A DNA stretch of 64,000 bases from Streptomyces sp. NRRL WC-3742 (GTDB taxonomy: Bacteria > Actinomycetota > Actinomycetes > Streptomycetales > Streptomycetaceae): the NCBI RefSeq assembly GCF_000720635.1, contig NZ_JOCF01000008.1:62001-126000 (forward strand), given 5' to 3'. The translations under genes and the position numbers were made by a program. Below are positions 1 through 7,879 of this stretch, one piece after another. The notes beneath the pieces are model-generated. The model saw only the letters and a program-made list of their open reading frames with translations. It was not told where the DNA came from and ran no database searches. Each line of letters opens with the position of its first letter. Position 1 is the first letter of the stretch.

Positions 1-128
1 TGGGCCTGCTCCCCCGCTGGGTGCCGCTGGCCGTGGCCGGGGCACTGCTGCTGGCGCTGGGCGCCACGTACGAGCAGCGGCTGCGCGAGGCCCGTCGGCT
101 GACCGGGGCGCTGCGGCGGCTGGGCTAG
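1..128 (+). CDS. C-terminal end of a membrane protein (partial)
   Basis: The open frame enters from the left edge (first full codon at base 3) and ends with TAG at 126-128. The 41 visible residues hold one hydrophobic stretch (PLAVAGALLLALGA), then a charged amphipathic tail (ATYEQRLREARRLTGALRR). This is how an integral membrane protein with a cytoplasmic C-terminal helix usually ends. No family can be named from this fragment; function unknown. Confidence 0.6.
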   Translation, partial: GLLPRWVPLAVAGALLLALGATYEQRLREARRLTGALRRLG

Positions 129-194
129 GCCGTGTCTTTCGGCTCACGCCGGGCGGTGGGGCCCCGCCCGGTGCGCGGGGCCCCACCGACGGTG

Positions 195-587
195 TCAGCA
201 GCCGAAGTTGATCACGCGGAAGGTCGCGTAGTGGTCGCTGGTGTAGTAGTCCTCGTGGTACCGCTGGCCGGTGATGATGCGGCGGGTGCCACGGGTCGGG
301 GCGCCCGGGGTGACCACGGTGTACTCGTGGTAGTAGCCGGAGGACTGGGCCGGGAGCACGGTGCCCCTGTTCTGGAACACGATGCCGTCGTGCGGGTACG
401 GGAACGGCCCGTTGGAGGCGATCAGGTTCAGGGTGGTGCGGGCCTGGGACGGGAGGGCGGTCAGGCACACCGAGCCCGTGACGGACGCCTGCGCCTCGGT
501 GGCGACGGCGACGGGTGCGAGGGTGGCCAGGGCGAGGGTGGCGATGACGGCGGCGGCGCGGGTCTTCGCGCGTAGAGTGCGGGTCAT
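195..587 (-). CDS. Secreted guanyl-specific ribonuclease, RNase Sa / N1-T1 family
   Basis: 130 residues. The N-terminus is a Sec signal (MTRTLRAKTR, hydrophobic core, AQA cleavage site near residue 34), giving a mature enzyme of about 96 residues, the size of Streptomyces RNase Sa. The mature sequence closely follows RNase Sa: SVCLTALPSQA, TLNLIASNGPFPYPHDG, VFQNR, SGYYHEYTVVTPGA, RGTRRII, EDYYTSDHYATF and a C-terminal Cys. Expected catalytic residues are present: Glu in YYHEY, Arg in GTRRII, His in SDHYAT. The first and last Cys of the mature chain probably form the family disulfide. It should cleave extracellular single-stranded RNA 3' of guanosine. No barstar-like inhibitor gene is adjacent, as expected for an exported enzyme. 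Confidence 0.93.
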   Translation of the reverse strand: MTRTLRAKTRAAAVIATLALATLAPVAVATEAQASVTGSVCLTALPSQARTTLNLIASNGPFPYPHDGIVFQNRGTVLPAQSSGYYHEYTVVTPGAPTRGTRRIITGQRYHEDYYTSDHYATFRVINFGC

Positions 588-610
588 GTCAAACAGGATG
601 GCGACCGTGC

Positions 611-635
611 CGGTTCACCGGAAGCCCCTGAACCG
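611..635. promoter_or_regulatory. Inverted repeat upstream of the ribonuclease gene
   Basis: CGGTTCA (611-617) and TGAACCG (629-635) form a perfect 7-bp inverted repeat with an 11-nt spacer, 24-48 nt upstream of the RNase start codon. The position fits an operator overlapping the promoter. No cognate regulator is suggested by the neighbours. Confidence 0.35.
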
Positions 636-790
636 ACTCTTCATCTCCGGTCAACTCGACGTACCTGCCGACGACTTGATCCCGCCCCGCCGGAGCCCCG
701 GACGGGCCCGCCACGCCCGGCCGTGACCGACCGTCACGAGTTGTCACACCCTCCCGCTAGCGTGGGCGCCGAGCACCATCGAGCACCACG

Positions 791-806
791 AGCACTTCCG
801 AGTGCT
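791..806. promoter_or_regulatory. Small palindrome in the leader of the reductase gene
   Basis: AGCACT-TCCG-AGTGCT is a perfect 6-bp inverted repeat with a 4-nt loop, preceded by iterated GAGCACCA units (from about 770). It lies 32 nt upstream of the ATG at 838. It may be an operator or a small 5' UTR hairpin; only the sequence symmetry supports it. Confidence 0.3.
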
Positions 807-837
807 ACCGCGCATCACCGAGCAGAGGAGGCACGCC

Positions 838-1491
838 ATGTCCCTGGTCCGGGTCCACAACTTCTCGATCTCCCTCGACGGCTACGGCACCGGCGAGGAC
901 CAGACCCTCGAGGCGCCCTTCGGCCACGCCGGCGGGCGGCTGACGAACTGGTTCACCGGGACCAGAACCTTCCGCCGGATGATCGGCCAGGAGGGCGGCG
1001 ACACCGGGGTCGACGACGCGATGGCGGCCGCCTGGGGCCCCGGCATCGGCGCCGAGATCATGGGCCGCAACAAGTTCGGCCCCCAGCGCGGGCCGTGGGA
1101 GGACGAGTCCTGGCGCGGCTGGTGGGGCGAGGAGCCGCCCTTCCACACGCCGACGTTCGTCCTCACCCACCATCCGCGCCCCTCCGTGGAGATGGAGGGC
1201 GGCACCGTCTTCCACTTCCTCGACGCCACGCCCGAGGAGGCGCTGCGCCGGGCCCGGGAGGCGGCCGGCGGGCTGGACGTGCGGATCGGCGGCGGCCCGA
1301 GCACCGTCCGGGCGTTCCTGGAGGCCGACCTGATCGACCATCTGCACCTGGCCGTCGTGCCGATCGTGCTCGGCCGGGGCGTCCCGCTCTGGTCGGGCCT
1401 GGAGGGCCTCCAGGAGCGCTTCGACGTCGAGGCGGTGAGCAGCCCGAGCGGGGTCACCCACCTCACCTTCACCCGGCCGCGCAAGCCCTGA
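838..1491 (+). CDS. Dihydrofolate reductase family protein (RibD C-terminal domain-like)
   Basis: 217 residues from the ATG at 838, which has an AGAGGAGG ribosome-binding site at 824-831. The fold is recognised from FSISLDGYGTGEDQTLE at the start, a TFVLTHHPRP strand in the middle, and the NADPH-binding IGGGPSTVRAFLEADLIDHL segment near residues 145-170, followed by HLAVVPIVLGRGVPLW. These match the YwjB/YyaP-type branch of RibD-C proteins, which are NAD(P)H-dependent reductases of mostly unknown substrate. It stands alone between an RNase gene and the convergent 2-MIB operon, and a strong bidirectional terminator follows. It is not a housekeeping DHFR; the substrate cannot be inferred. Confidence 0.85.
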   Translation: MSLVRVHNFSISLDGYGTGEDQTLEAPFGHAGGRLTNWFTGTRTFRRMIGQEGGDTGVDDAMAAAWGPGIGAEIMGRNKFGPQRGPWEDESWRGWWGEEPPFHTPTFVLTHHPRPSVEMEGGTVFHFLDATPEEALRRAREAAGGLDVRIGGGPSTVRAFLEADLIDHLHLAVVPIVLGRGVPLWSGLEGLQERFDVEAVSSPSGVTHLTFTRPRKP

Positions 1492-1514
1492 CGGGCACAA
1501 CGGCAACGCAGGCG

Positions 1515-1558
1515 CGGGCGGCCTCCCCTCTCCGCAGTTCGCGAGGGGAGGCCGCCCG
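1515..1558. terminator. Bidirectional terminator hairpin
   Basis: CGGGCGGCCTCCCCT (1515-1529) and AGGGGAGGCCGCCCG (1544-1558) are perfect 15-bp arms with a 14-nt loop. They lie between the stop of the reductase gene (1491) and the stop of the convergent methyltransferase gene (1587). Typical of GC-rich actinobacterial terminators without a long U tract. Confidence 0.8.
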
Positions 1559-1586
1559 TACGGATGCGCCCGAAGGGTCGGACGAC

Positions 1587-2474
1587 TCAGACGCGGTCGG
1601 CCGCGATCAGCACGTACTGGAAGGAGCCGTCCTTGTAGGACTCGATGAACGCCTCCTCGATGCCGGTGACCAGCGAGGTGGTGTTGCGCAGCTCCCAGTA
1701 GGGCAGCGTGTCCGGGGTCAGGTCGATGACGGCCTGGGGCACCAGGCGGTTGTCGGCCATGGCGCGCAGGTACTCGCGGCGGGAGTGGATGTTGCACTCG
1801 AAGTGCGCGTTGATCTGCGAGACCCACTTCGACGGCTGGCCGTAGCGCGGGTTCCAGCAGCCGGTGATGGTGACGTAGCGGCCGCCGACCGCGAGCACCC
1901 GGGAGTGCTCGGCGAACAGGTCGTGCAGGTCCACGTACATGCTGGACTCGTTGTTCCAGGAGCCGGCGATGGTGCCGTTCTCGATCGGCATGTCGAGCAT
2001 GTTGGCGACCCGCGAGCGCACCGACTCGCCGATGCCCAGCTCGCGGGCGCGGTTGTTGCCGAAGTCGGCCTGCTGCACGGAGAGGGTCAGGCCCTCGACC
2101 TTGGCGCCGAAGCGCTGGTGGGCCATCACCATCGAGCCGCCGCGGCCGCAGCCGGCGTCGAGGAGGGTGTGGTCGGCGCGGATCTCGCCGAGGTGGTCGA
2201 GCAGCACGTCGGCCTGGGCGGACTCCAGGCGGTGCAGCTCGGCGATGACCTTCTTCTCACGCTCGCTGTCGGCCGGGTCGCCGATCGCGGCCTCGTCGAT
2301 CGCACCGATGCCGTAGTGGTGGTGGTACAGGCCGTCGACGTCGCCGAGACGCAGGTTGACGGGGCGAGCCTCGTTGTTCCAGTAGCGCGCGATGTCGCCC
2401 TGGTAGGGGGTCGCCGGGCCGGGGATCGCGGCGTCGTTGGCGGTGAGGTCGTCGGTCAGGGACATGCGGGTCAA
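1587..2474 (-). CDS. Geranyl diphosphate 2-C-methyltransferase (2-MIB biosynthesis)
   Basis: 295 residues. A class I SAM methyltransferase with motif I LLDAGCGRGG near residues 104-113, and GPPMT hallmarks: RYWNNEARPVNLRLGDVDG near 30-48, YHHHYGIG near 50-57, and AGSWNNESSMYVDLHDLF in the substrate pocket region. It methylates C2 of geranyl diphosphate with S-adenosylmethionine to give 2-methyl-GPP, the substrate of the upstream enzyme. It follows the 2-MIB synthase gene on the same strand with a 56-nt gap (2475-2530), the usual order in Streptomyces 2-MIB operons. Translation could also start at MSLTDD three codons in. The length is normal for the family. Confidence 0.93.
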   Translation of the reverse strand: MTRMSLTDDLTANDAAIPGPATPYQGDIARYWNNEARPVNLRLGDVDGLYHHHYGIGAIDEAAIGDPADSEREKKVIAELHRLESAQADVLLDHLGEIRADHTLLDAGCGRGGSMVMAHQRFGAKVEGLTLSVQQADFGNNRARELGIGESVRSRVANMLDMPIENGTIAGSWNNESSMYVDLHDLFAEHSRVLAVGGRYVTITGCWNPRYGQPSKWVSQINAHFECNIHSRREYLRAMADNRLVPQAVIDLTPDTLPYWELRNTTSLVTGIEEAFIESYKDGSFQYVLIAADRV

Positions 2475-2530
2475 CTCCAGGATTCTCAGCGTTGGTTACG
2501 GGACAAGGTGGGACGACTGCCGACGGCTGG

Positions 2531-3865
2531 TCACCAGAAGTCGGGCAGGCTGTAGCGGTGCGTGTTGGTCTGGTGCCAGTAGTGGTTGCCGTCGAGCCAT
2601 GCGGCCACTCCCTGAAGGAAGCGCACGAGCGTCGGCACCGGGCAGGCGACGGCCAGCGCGGCCGACTCGGCCTCGAAGGCGCGCATCAGGTCGTTGTGGA
2701 CCTCGACCGCCTTCAGATAGCCCTCCTGGCGTGAGACGTTCTCGCGCTCGGAGATCACCACCGGCAGGTTCAGGTGCAGTCCGGGACTGGACAGCTCCTT
2801 GGTGTACGAGTACAGGTCGTTGACGATCGTGGTGGCGTTGCCGGCCAGCGCGATCACCCGCTGCATGGCGGGCAGCGCGTGGAGCTCGACGGGCAGCTCG
2901 TAGCCGCCGACCGTGTCGGTGATCGTCGGGCAGGGGCGGAAGTTGTTGAACTGGCGCATCGCCAGGTACTCCCACACCTCCGGGACGTAGTCCGTCTCCG
3001 TCCAGGCCGCCTCGGCCAGGTACCCCAGGTGCAGCCGCGCCATGTCGTGGCGGAAGCGGTCCGCCTGCGAGGGCGTGGAGGCGCGGACGAAGTAGTCCAT
3101 CGCCGAGCGGTACGAGCGCCGGGGCGCGTCCTCGGAGAGCGAAGCCTCCCAGGCAGAGTGGTACTCCGGCGTGGTGTGCAGCGGGTCCAGCGCGGTGTGC
3201 GCGAGCAGCAGGCGGCCGCCCAGGCCGACCGGCGAGCCGCCGAGGTCCTCGCAGTAGCAGTCGTCCACCGCGTTCTCGGCGACCATCAGGCGGGCGGCGA
3301 TCATCAGGTGGTCGATGCTCGGCGCGTCCGGGTGGCAGGCCACCATGTAGCGCCCGGTGGAGAACCCGTCGAAGTCCTTCTCCCACTCCGGCGGGTAGAG
3401 CTCGATCTCGTCCATCGCCCACGCCTTGATGCGCAGGCTGAGCGCCTCCACGCGGACGGGGTCGGGCTCGGCGATCGGGTGGTGGTAGAGGCCGGGGATG
3501 GGGTCACCGGACTTCGGCTTGCCGCCGGTGGGCGCCGCGGCGGCCGGAGGCGGGGCCAGGGACAGGCCGGGGACGGAGAGGCCGGGAAGGTAAAGGCCCG
3601 ATACGGGCGGCGCCTGGGCCTCGGGCGCTTCGACCTCGGGCATCTCGGCCGCGGGCGTTTCGACCTCGGCGACCTGAGCCTCGGGGGCCTCGACCTCGGG
3701 GATCCGAGCCTCGGGGACGCCGACCTCCGGGGCCTCGACCTCCGGCGCTGCGGGCGGTGACGTCAACTGGAGTCCTGAGGTGCCCAGTCCACTGGGCCCG
3801 CGCAGGATCCTTTCCATAGCGGTGGTGCTCACGGATGGGGAGTCCGGTGTGGTGCTCAGGGGCAT
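2531..3865 (-). CDS. 2-methylisoborneol synthase
   Basis: 444 residues. Residues about 1-115 are Pro/Ala/Glu-rich and disordered, with an expanded run of PEVEAPE-type units at about 41-85. Residues about 120-444 form the class I terpene synthase domain. Metal-binding motifs match the 2-MIB synthase subfamily: DDCYCED at 201-207 and NSE motif NDLYSYTKE at 349-357. The C-terminal GNHYWHQTNTHRYS is also characteristic. It cyclises 2-methyl-GPP to 2-methylisoborneol, the musty soil odorant. Its GPP methyltransferase partner is immediately downstream. In many streptomycetes a cyclic-nucleotide-binding protein gene precedes this gene; here the upstream neighbour is instead a divergent two-domain terpene synthase. 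Expected length for the family. Confidence 0.95.
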   Translation of the reverse strand: MPLSTTPDSPSVSTTAMERILRGPSGLGTSGLQLTSPPAAPEVEAPEVGVPEARIPEVEAPEAQVAEVETPAAEMPEVEAPEAQAPPVSGLYLPGLSVPGLSLAPPPAAAAPTGGKPKSGDPIPGLYHHPIAEPDPVRVEALSLRIKAWAMDEIELYPPEWEKDFDGFSTGRYMVACHPDAPSIDHLMIAARLMVAENAVDDCYCEDLGGSPVGLGGRLLLAHTALDPLHTTPEYHSAWEASLSEDAPRRSYRSAMDYFVRASTPSQADRFRHDMARLHLGYLAEAAWTETDYVPEVWEYLAMRQFNNFRPCPTITDTVGGYELPVELHALPAMQRVIALAGNATTIVNDLYSYTKELSSPGLHLNLPVVISERENVSRQEGYLKAVEVHNDLMRAFEAESAALAVACPVPTLVRFLQGVAAWLDGNHYWHQTNTHRYSLPDFW

Positions 3866-4204
3866 GGAGCCTCCTCCGAGAGGGATCGCAAAATATGACG
3901 GGACCTCATCTCGCCCGCCGCGAGGGGAAACTCCACGCTGCGGACCCCGTCTCGCTCGGTCCCCAACCGTATGCGCGAAAGCCCGTTCCGCATCGCAACG
4001 GACGATCTTCTACACCCGATCAGGTGAACGTTCATGCTGTCCGGTGTGGACGCGCCCTTGTCATGCATCGGCGCACCCCCTGCGGCGTCAACCGCGCGCA
4101 TTCACCCGTGTCCTGACCCGAGCGGGCGCGTTGAGCCCGTCGCGGCGGGGGCTGTTCGAATGCGCACCTCGCCGCGCATTCGCATCCTCCGAGGAGAACA
4201 CGCC
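3866..4204. promoter_or_regulatory. Divergent promoter region between the two terpene synthase genes
   Basis: 339 bp without a gene. It contains a perfect palindrome TGAACGTTCA (4025-4034) near the middle and a perfect 9-bp inverted repeat CGAATGCGC / GCGCATTCG (4157-4165 and 4174-4182, 8-nt spacer) just before the GAGGAG ribosome-binding site (4191-4196) of the rightward gene. A further GCGCATTC half-site occurs at 4096-4103. These are candidate operators controlling one or both genes; no -10/-35 pair stands out clearly. Confidence 0.5.
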
Positions 4205-6391
4205 GTGACGAAAATGCCCGACTTCTACATGCCGTGGCCCGCACGCCTCAATCCGCATCTGGAGACCGCCCGCGCGCACAGTCTGCTCTGGGTACGGGAG
4301 ACGGGGATGCTCGAACCCGTCTGGGACGAGGAGCGCTTCACCGCGATGGACTTCGCGCTGTTCGCCGCCTGGACGCACCCCGACGCCTCCCCCGACGAAC
4401 TGTGCCTGATGAGCGACTGGTACGTCTGGGGCTGGTACGTCGACGACTACTTTCCCCAGGCGTTCACCGACGTCGAGCAGCTCGGCGCGGCCAAGGAGTA
4501 CCTGTTTCGCCTGCGGGGCTTCATGCCGACCGACGGCACTCCGTCCGGCCTCACCCCGGAGAACCCGCTGGAGCGCGGGCTGGTCGACCTCTGGTCCCGC
4601 ACCGCGCCCGGCAAGTCGGAGCCGTGGCTGCGCCGTTACGTCGAGGTCATCCAGGACATGGCGGAGGAGGCGCTGCGCGAGCTGTTCAACCTCGCGTGCG
4701 GCGGCGACCGCGTCCTCGACCCGATCGAGTACCTCGAAGTCCGGCGCTCGGTCGGCGGAATCCTCTGGTCGGCCCAACTGCTGGAGCACGCGCTGGGCCT
4801 GGAGCTGCCGCCCCGGCTGCTCGACGAGCGTCCGCTCAACGTGCTGACCGCCGCGTTCGCCGACTCCCAGGGCCTGCAGAACGACATCATCTCCTACGAC
4901 ATCGACATGGCCGAGGGCAAGGTCAACAACGGTGTGACGGTCCTGGAGCACTTCCTGCGCTGCGATACCCAACGCGCGGTCGAGCTCCTCAACGACCTGG
5001 TCACGGACGGACTCCGGCACTTCGAGCACACCGCCGCGACGGAACTGCCGCCGGCCTTCGACGAGTACCTCGTGAACCCGGCCGAGCGGACCGGGGTACT
5101 GAGGTACGTCCAGGGCCTGAAGGACTGGATGGCCGGGAACCTCGAATGGGCGCTGCGCCCCGGCGGACGCTACCTGCCCGAGGGCGCGGCCGGGTCGGGA
5201 ACGGGCTCACCACTGCGCGGTCCGACCGGCCTCGGCACCGCCGCCGCCCGGATCGGGCTCGCCCCCGCTCAGCTGCGCCTCGCGACGAGGAGTCACACCC
5301 ACAATCCCCGTCCGCCGTTCGAGCAGCTGGTCCTCCCGGATTTCTACATGCCCTTCCCGGTCCGGGTGAACGAGAACCTGGAGGCGGCCCGCGCGCATTC
5401 CCTGGCCTGGATGCGGTCGATGGGCGTACTGGACGCGCCGGGGCTCGGCATCTGGACCGAGGAGAGCGTGAAGTCGGCGGACCTCGCGCTGTTCACCGCG
5501 CTCACCCATCCGGGTGCGACGCCCTCGGAGCTGGACCTGCTCACCGACTGGTACACCTGGGGCATCGTCCACGACGACTACGTCCTGGAGGTCTTCAAGC
5601 GGTCGCGCGACTTCGCCGGCGCGAAGGCGTACACCGACCGGCTCGTGCAGTTCCTCCCAGCGGACGGCCTCACCATGCCGGTGCCGCTGAACCCGTCGGA
5701 GAGGGGCCTGGCGGACGTGTGGACCCGTACCGCGCCGGCGGTGCCCGCCGACCCCCGGCGAAGGTTCGCCGGTGCGGTGGCGGAGTGCATCCGGGCCGGG
5801 ATGTGGGAGGTCTCCAACCGGATGCAGAACCGCGTCCCCGAACTGGTCGACTACGTCACCATGCGACGCATCACGCTCGGCGCCGGCCTCTTTCCGGACA
5901 TGATCAACTACACCTCGGGCGCCACCGTCCCGGACGCCGTCCTCCACAGCCGACCGATCAGCAGGCTGCAGGCCGCCGCCGGTGACTGGGCGGGCTGGTC
6001 CAATGACGTCACCTCCTACCAGCTCGAAGTGGAGTTCGAGGACGAGGTGCACAACGGAATCATCGCCCTCCAGCGCTTCGCCGACTGCGGTCTGCCCCGG
6101 GCGGTGGGTGTGGTGAACGACCTCCTGACGGCACGTCTGCGCGAGTTCGAGCACATCTGCGACACCGAACTGCCGGCTCTGGCCGACGAACTGGAGCTGT
6201 CCGCCGATGACCGCGCGGCTCTGGACGGACACGTCCGGGCCTGGCAGGACTGGATCGCAGGGTGGCTCGAATGGCACCTGCGGACGGGCCGCTACACGGA
6301 CTTCCGCACTCAGAGGACTCTGCCCACCCTGTTGCGACGCGGCCCGGTCGGGCTCGGCACCGCCGCCGCCCGGGTCGGGGTGAGCGCGTAG
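4205..6391 (+). CDS. Tandem two-domain terpene synthase, geosmin-synthase-like
   Basis: 728 residues from a GTG at 4205 with GAGGAG eight bases upstream; an ATG three codons in is an alternative. Two class I terpene synthase domains (about 1-350 and 376-728) are each followed by a GPTGLGTAAAR / GPVGLGTAAAR tail, as in germacradienol/geosmin synthases. Similarity along the length supports that family (for example MPDFYMPWPARLNPHLETAR, ERGLVDLWSRTAP, DYVTMRR). The motifs do not fit the standard enzyme. The N-domain has DDYFPQ (80-85) rather than DDHFLE, and NSE NDIISYDID (226-234) ends in Asp. The C-domain has DDYVLE (457-462) rather than DDYYP, with NDVTSYQLE (600-608). Canonical geosmin synthase uses FPP to germacradienol (N) then geosmin (C). 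This may be a divergent geosmin synthase or a paralog with another product. Divergent from the 2-MIB operon. Confidence 0.8.
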   Translation: MTKMPDFYMPWPARLNPHLETARAHSLLWVRETGMLEPVWDEERFTAMDFALFAAWTHPDASPDELCLMSDWYVWGWYVDDYFPQAFTDVEQLGAAKEYLFRLRGFMPTDGTPSGLTPENPLERGLVDLWSRTAPGKSEPWLRRYVEVIQDMAEEALRELFNLACGGDRVLDPIEYLEVRRSVGGILWSAQLLEHALGLELPPRLLDERPLNVLTAAFADSQGLQNDIISYDIDMAEGKVNNGVTVLEHFLRCDTQRAVELLNDLVTDGLRHFEHTAATELPPAFDEYLVNPAERTGVLRYVQGLKDWMAGNLEWALRPGGRYLPEGAAGSGTGSPLRGPTGLGTAAARIGLAPAQLRLATRSHTHNPRPPFEQLVLPDFYMPFPVRVNENLEAARAHSLAWMRSMGVLDAPGLGIWTEESVKSADLALFTALTHPGATPSELDLLTDWYTWGIVHDDYVLEVFKRSRDFAGAKAYTDRLVQFLPADGLTMPVPLNPSERGLADVWTRTAPAVPADPRRRFAGAVAECIRAGMWEVSNRMQNRVPELVDYVTMRRITLGAGLFPDMINYTSGATVPDAVLHSRPISRLQAAAGDWAGWSNDVTSYQLEVEFEDEVHNGIIALQRFADCGLPRAVGVVNDLLTARLREFEHICDTELPALADELELSADDRAALDGHVRAWQDWIAGWLEWHLRTGRYTDFRTQRTLPTLLRRGPVGLGTAAARVGVSA

Positions 6392-6463
6392 CACGCCGCG
6401 CGTGCGGGTCGGGGCGCGCCCCGGCCCGCACCTTCGCTCGCGCTCCGTGTAAGGAGGAGAAGA

Positions 6464-7837
6464 ATGGCGGGTGGCACCGCCGCAGAGGGCGGGGCCGAGA
6501 AGGAGGACCAGCGCATGCAGAGTCAGACCGGCAGCCGTACCGCACTCGTCGAGGACCTGATGGGGCGCTTCCCGGACGTGCCCAGGGAGGCGGTGATCAA
6601 GGAGGACCTGCTGCGCGGCGGCATGGCCTTCGACGAGTCCGCGCTGAGCGGCAGCTCCGGGACCGGGGGCGGCGAGGTCAAGCCGAAGTCTTACTTCATC
6701 TTCTCCTTCGACCACCGCACCCTGCCCGAGCTGGGCGCGGCCGCGCTCAACCGGCCGCCGGAGGAGATCGTCCTGACCGGCGGGCCGTACGAGCTGCGCC
6801 GCACGGTGGTGTCGGTGCGGGTCAACCCGGACTCCCCGTACCGGGTCGGCGCGGGGGACGACGGCACGCTCGGGCTCTACCTGGACGGCGTGCGGATCGC
6901 GGACGTGGGCCTGCCGCCGATGCCGGACTACTACCGGCACACCCTGGCCAACGGGAAGTCGGTGATGGAGGTCGCCCCGACCATCCAGTGGGGTTACCTG
7001 ATCTACCTCACGGTCTTCCGGGTCTGCCAGTACTTCGGCGCCAAGGAGGAGTGCCAGTACTGCGACATCAACCACAACTGGCGCCAGCACAAGGCCGCCG
7101 GCCGCCCCTACACCGGCGTCAAGCCCGTCGAGGAGGTGCTCGAGGCGCTGGCGCTGATCGACGAGCACGACACCGCCCGCGCCTCCAAGGCGTACACCCT
7201 CACCGGCGGGGCGATCACCTCGCAGGTCGGCGGGAAGGACGAGGCCGACTTCTACGGCCAGTACGCCAAGGCCATCGAGGAGCGCTTCCCCGGCCGGTGG
7301 ATCGGCAAGGTCGTCGCCCAGGCCCTGCCGCGCGAGGACGTCCAGCGCTTCCACGACTACGGCGTGCGGATCTACCACCCCAACTTCGAGGTCTGGGACA
7401 AGCGGCTGTTCGAGCTGTACTGCCCCGGCAAGGAGCGCTACGTCGGCCGCGACGAGTGGCACCGCCGCATCCTCGACTCCACCGAGGTGTTCGGGCCGGA
7501 GAACGTCATCCCGAACTTCGTCGCGGGCGTGGAGATGGCCGCGCCGCACGGCTTCACCACCGTGGACGAGGCCATCTCCTCCACCGAGGAGGGCCTGCGC
7601 TACTTCATGTCGCACGGCGTGGTACCGCGCTTCACCACCTGGTGCCCCGAGCCGACCACCCCGCTCGGCAAGGCCAACCCCGACGGCGCGCCGCTGGAGT
7701 ACCACATCCGGCTGCTTCAGACCTACCGGGGGACGCTCGAGGAGTTCGGGCTCTCCTCCCCGCCCGGGTACGGGCCGGCCGGGCCGGGCAACGCGGTCTT
7801 CTCTGTCAGCTCGTTCATGGACTCGCTGACCGGGTGA
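6464..7837 (+). CDS. Radical SAM enzyme with CX8CX2C cluster motif
   Basis: 457 residues from the ATG at 6464 (AAGGAGG at 6451-6457); an internal ATG at 6515 with its own GAAGGAGG would give 440 residues and could be the true start. Cys188, Cys197 and Cys200 in VCQYFGAKEECQYCDINHNW form a CX8CX2C [4Fe-4S]-binding motif, with the last Cys preceded by Tyr and followed by Asp. Downstream features include a glycine-rich LTGGAITSQVGG (about 245), QALPREDVQRFHDYGVRIYH and FVAGVEMAAPHGF, all consistent with a partial TIM barrel. It begins 73 nt after the two-domain terpene synthase on the same strand, so it may be co-transcribed and could tailor a terpenoid. The reaction is unknown; I do not recognise a characterised subfamily. 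Confidence 0.75.
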   Translation: MAGGTAAEGGAEKEDQRMQSQTGSRTALVEDLMGRFPDVPREAVIKEDLLRGGMAFDESALSGSSGTGGGEVKPKSYFIFSFDHRTLPELGAAALNRPPEEIVLTGGPYELRRTVVSVRVNPDSPYRVGAGDDGTLGLYLDGVRIADVGLPPMPDYYRHTLANGKSVMEVAPTIQWGYLIYLTVFRVCQYFGAKEECQYCDINHNWRQHKAAGRPYTGVKPVEEVLEALALIDEHDTARASKAYTLTGGAITSQVGGKDEADFYGQYAKAIEERFPGRWIGKVVAQALPREDVQRFHDYGVRIYHPNFEVWDKRLFELYCPGKERYVGRDEWHRRILDSTEVFGPENVIPNFVAGVEMAAPHGFTTVDEAISSTEEGLRYFMSHGVVPRFTTWCPEPTTPLGKANPDGAPLEYHIRLLQTYRGTLEEFGLSSPPGYGPAGPGNAVFSVSSFMDSLTG

Positions 7838-7879
7838 GGTCTCCTACGTCCGTGACATCCATGACGCCCACCACATCCG

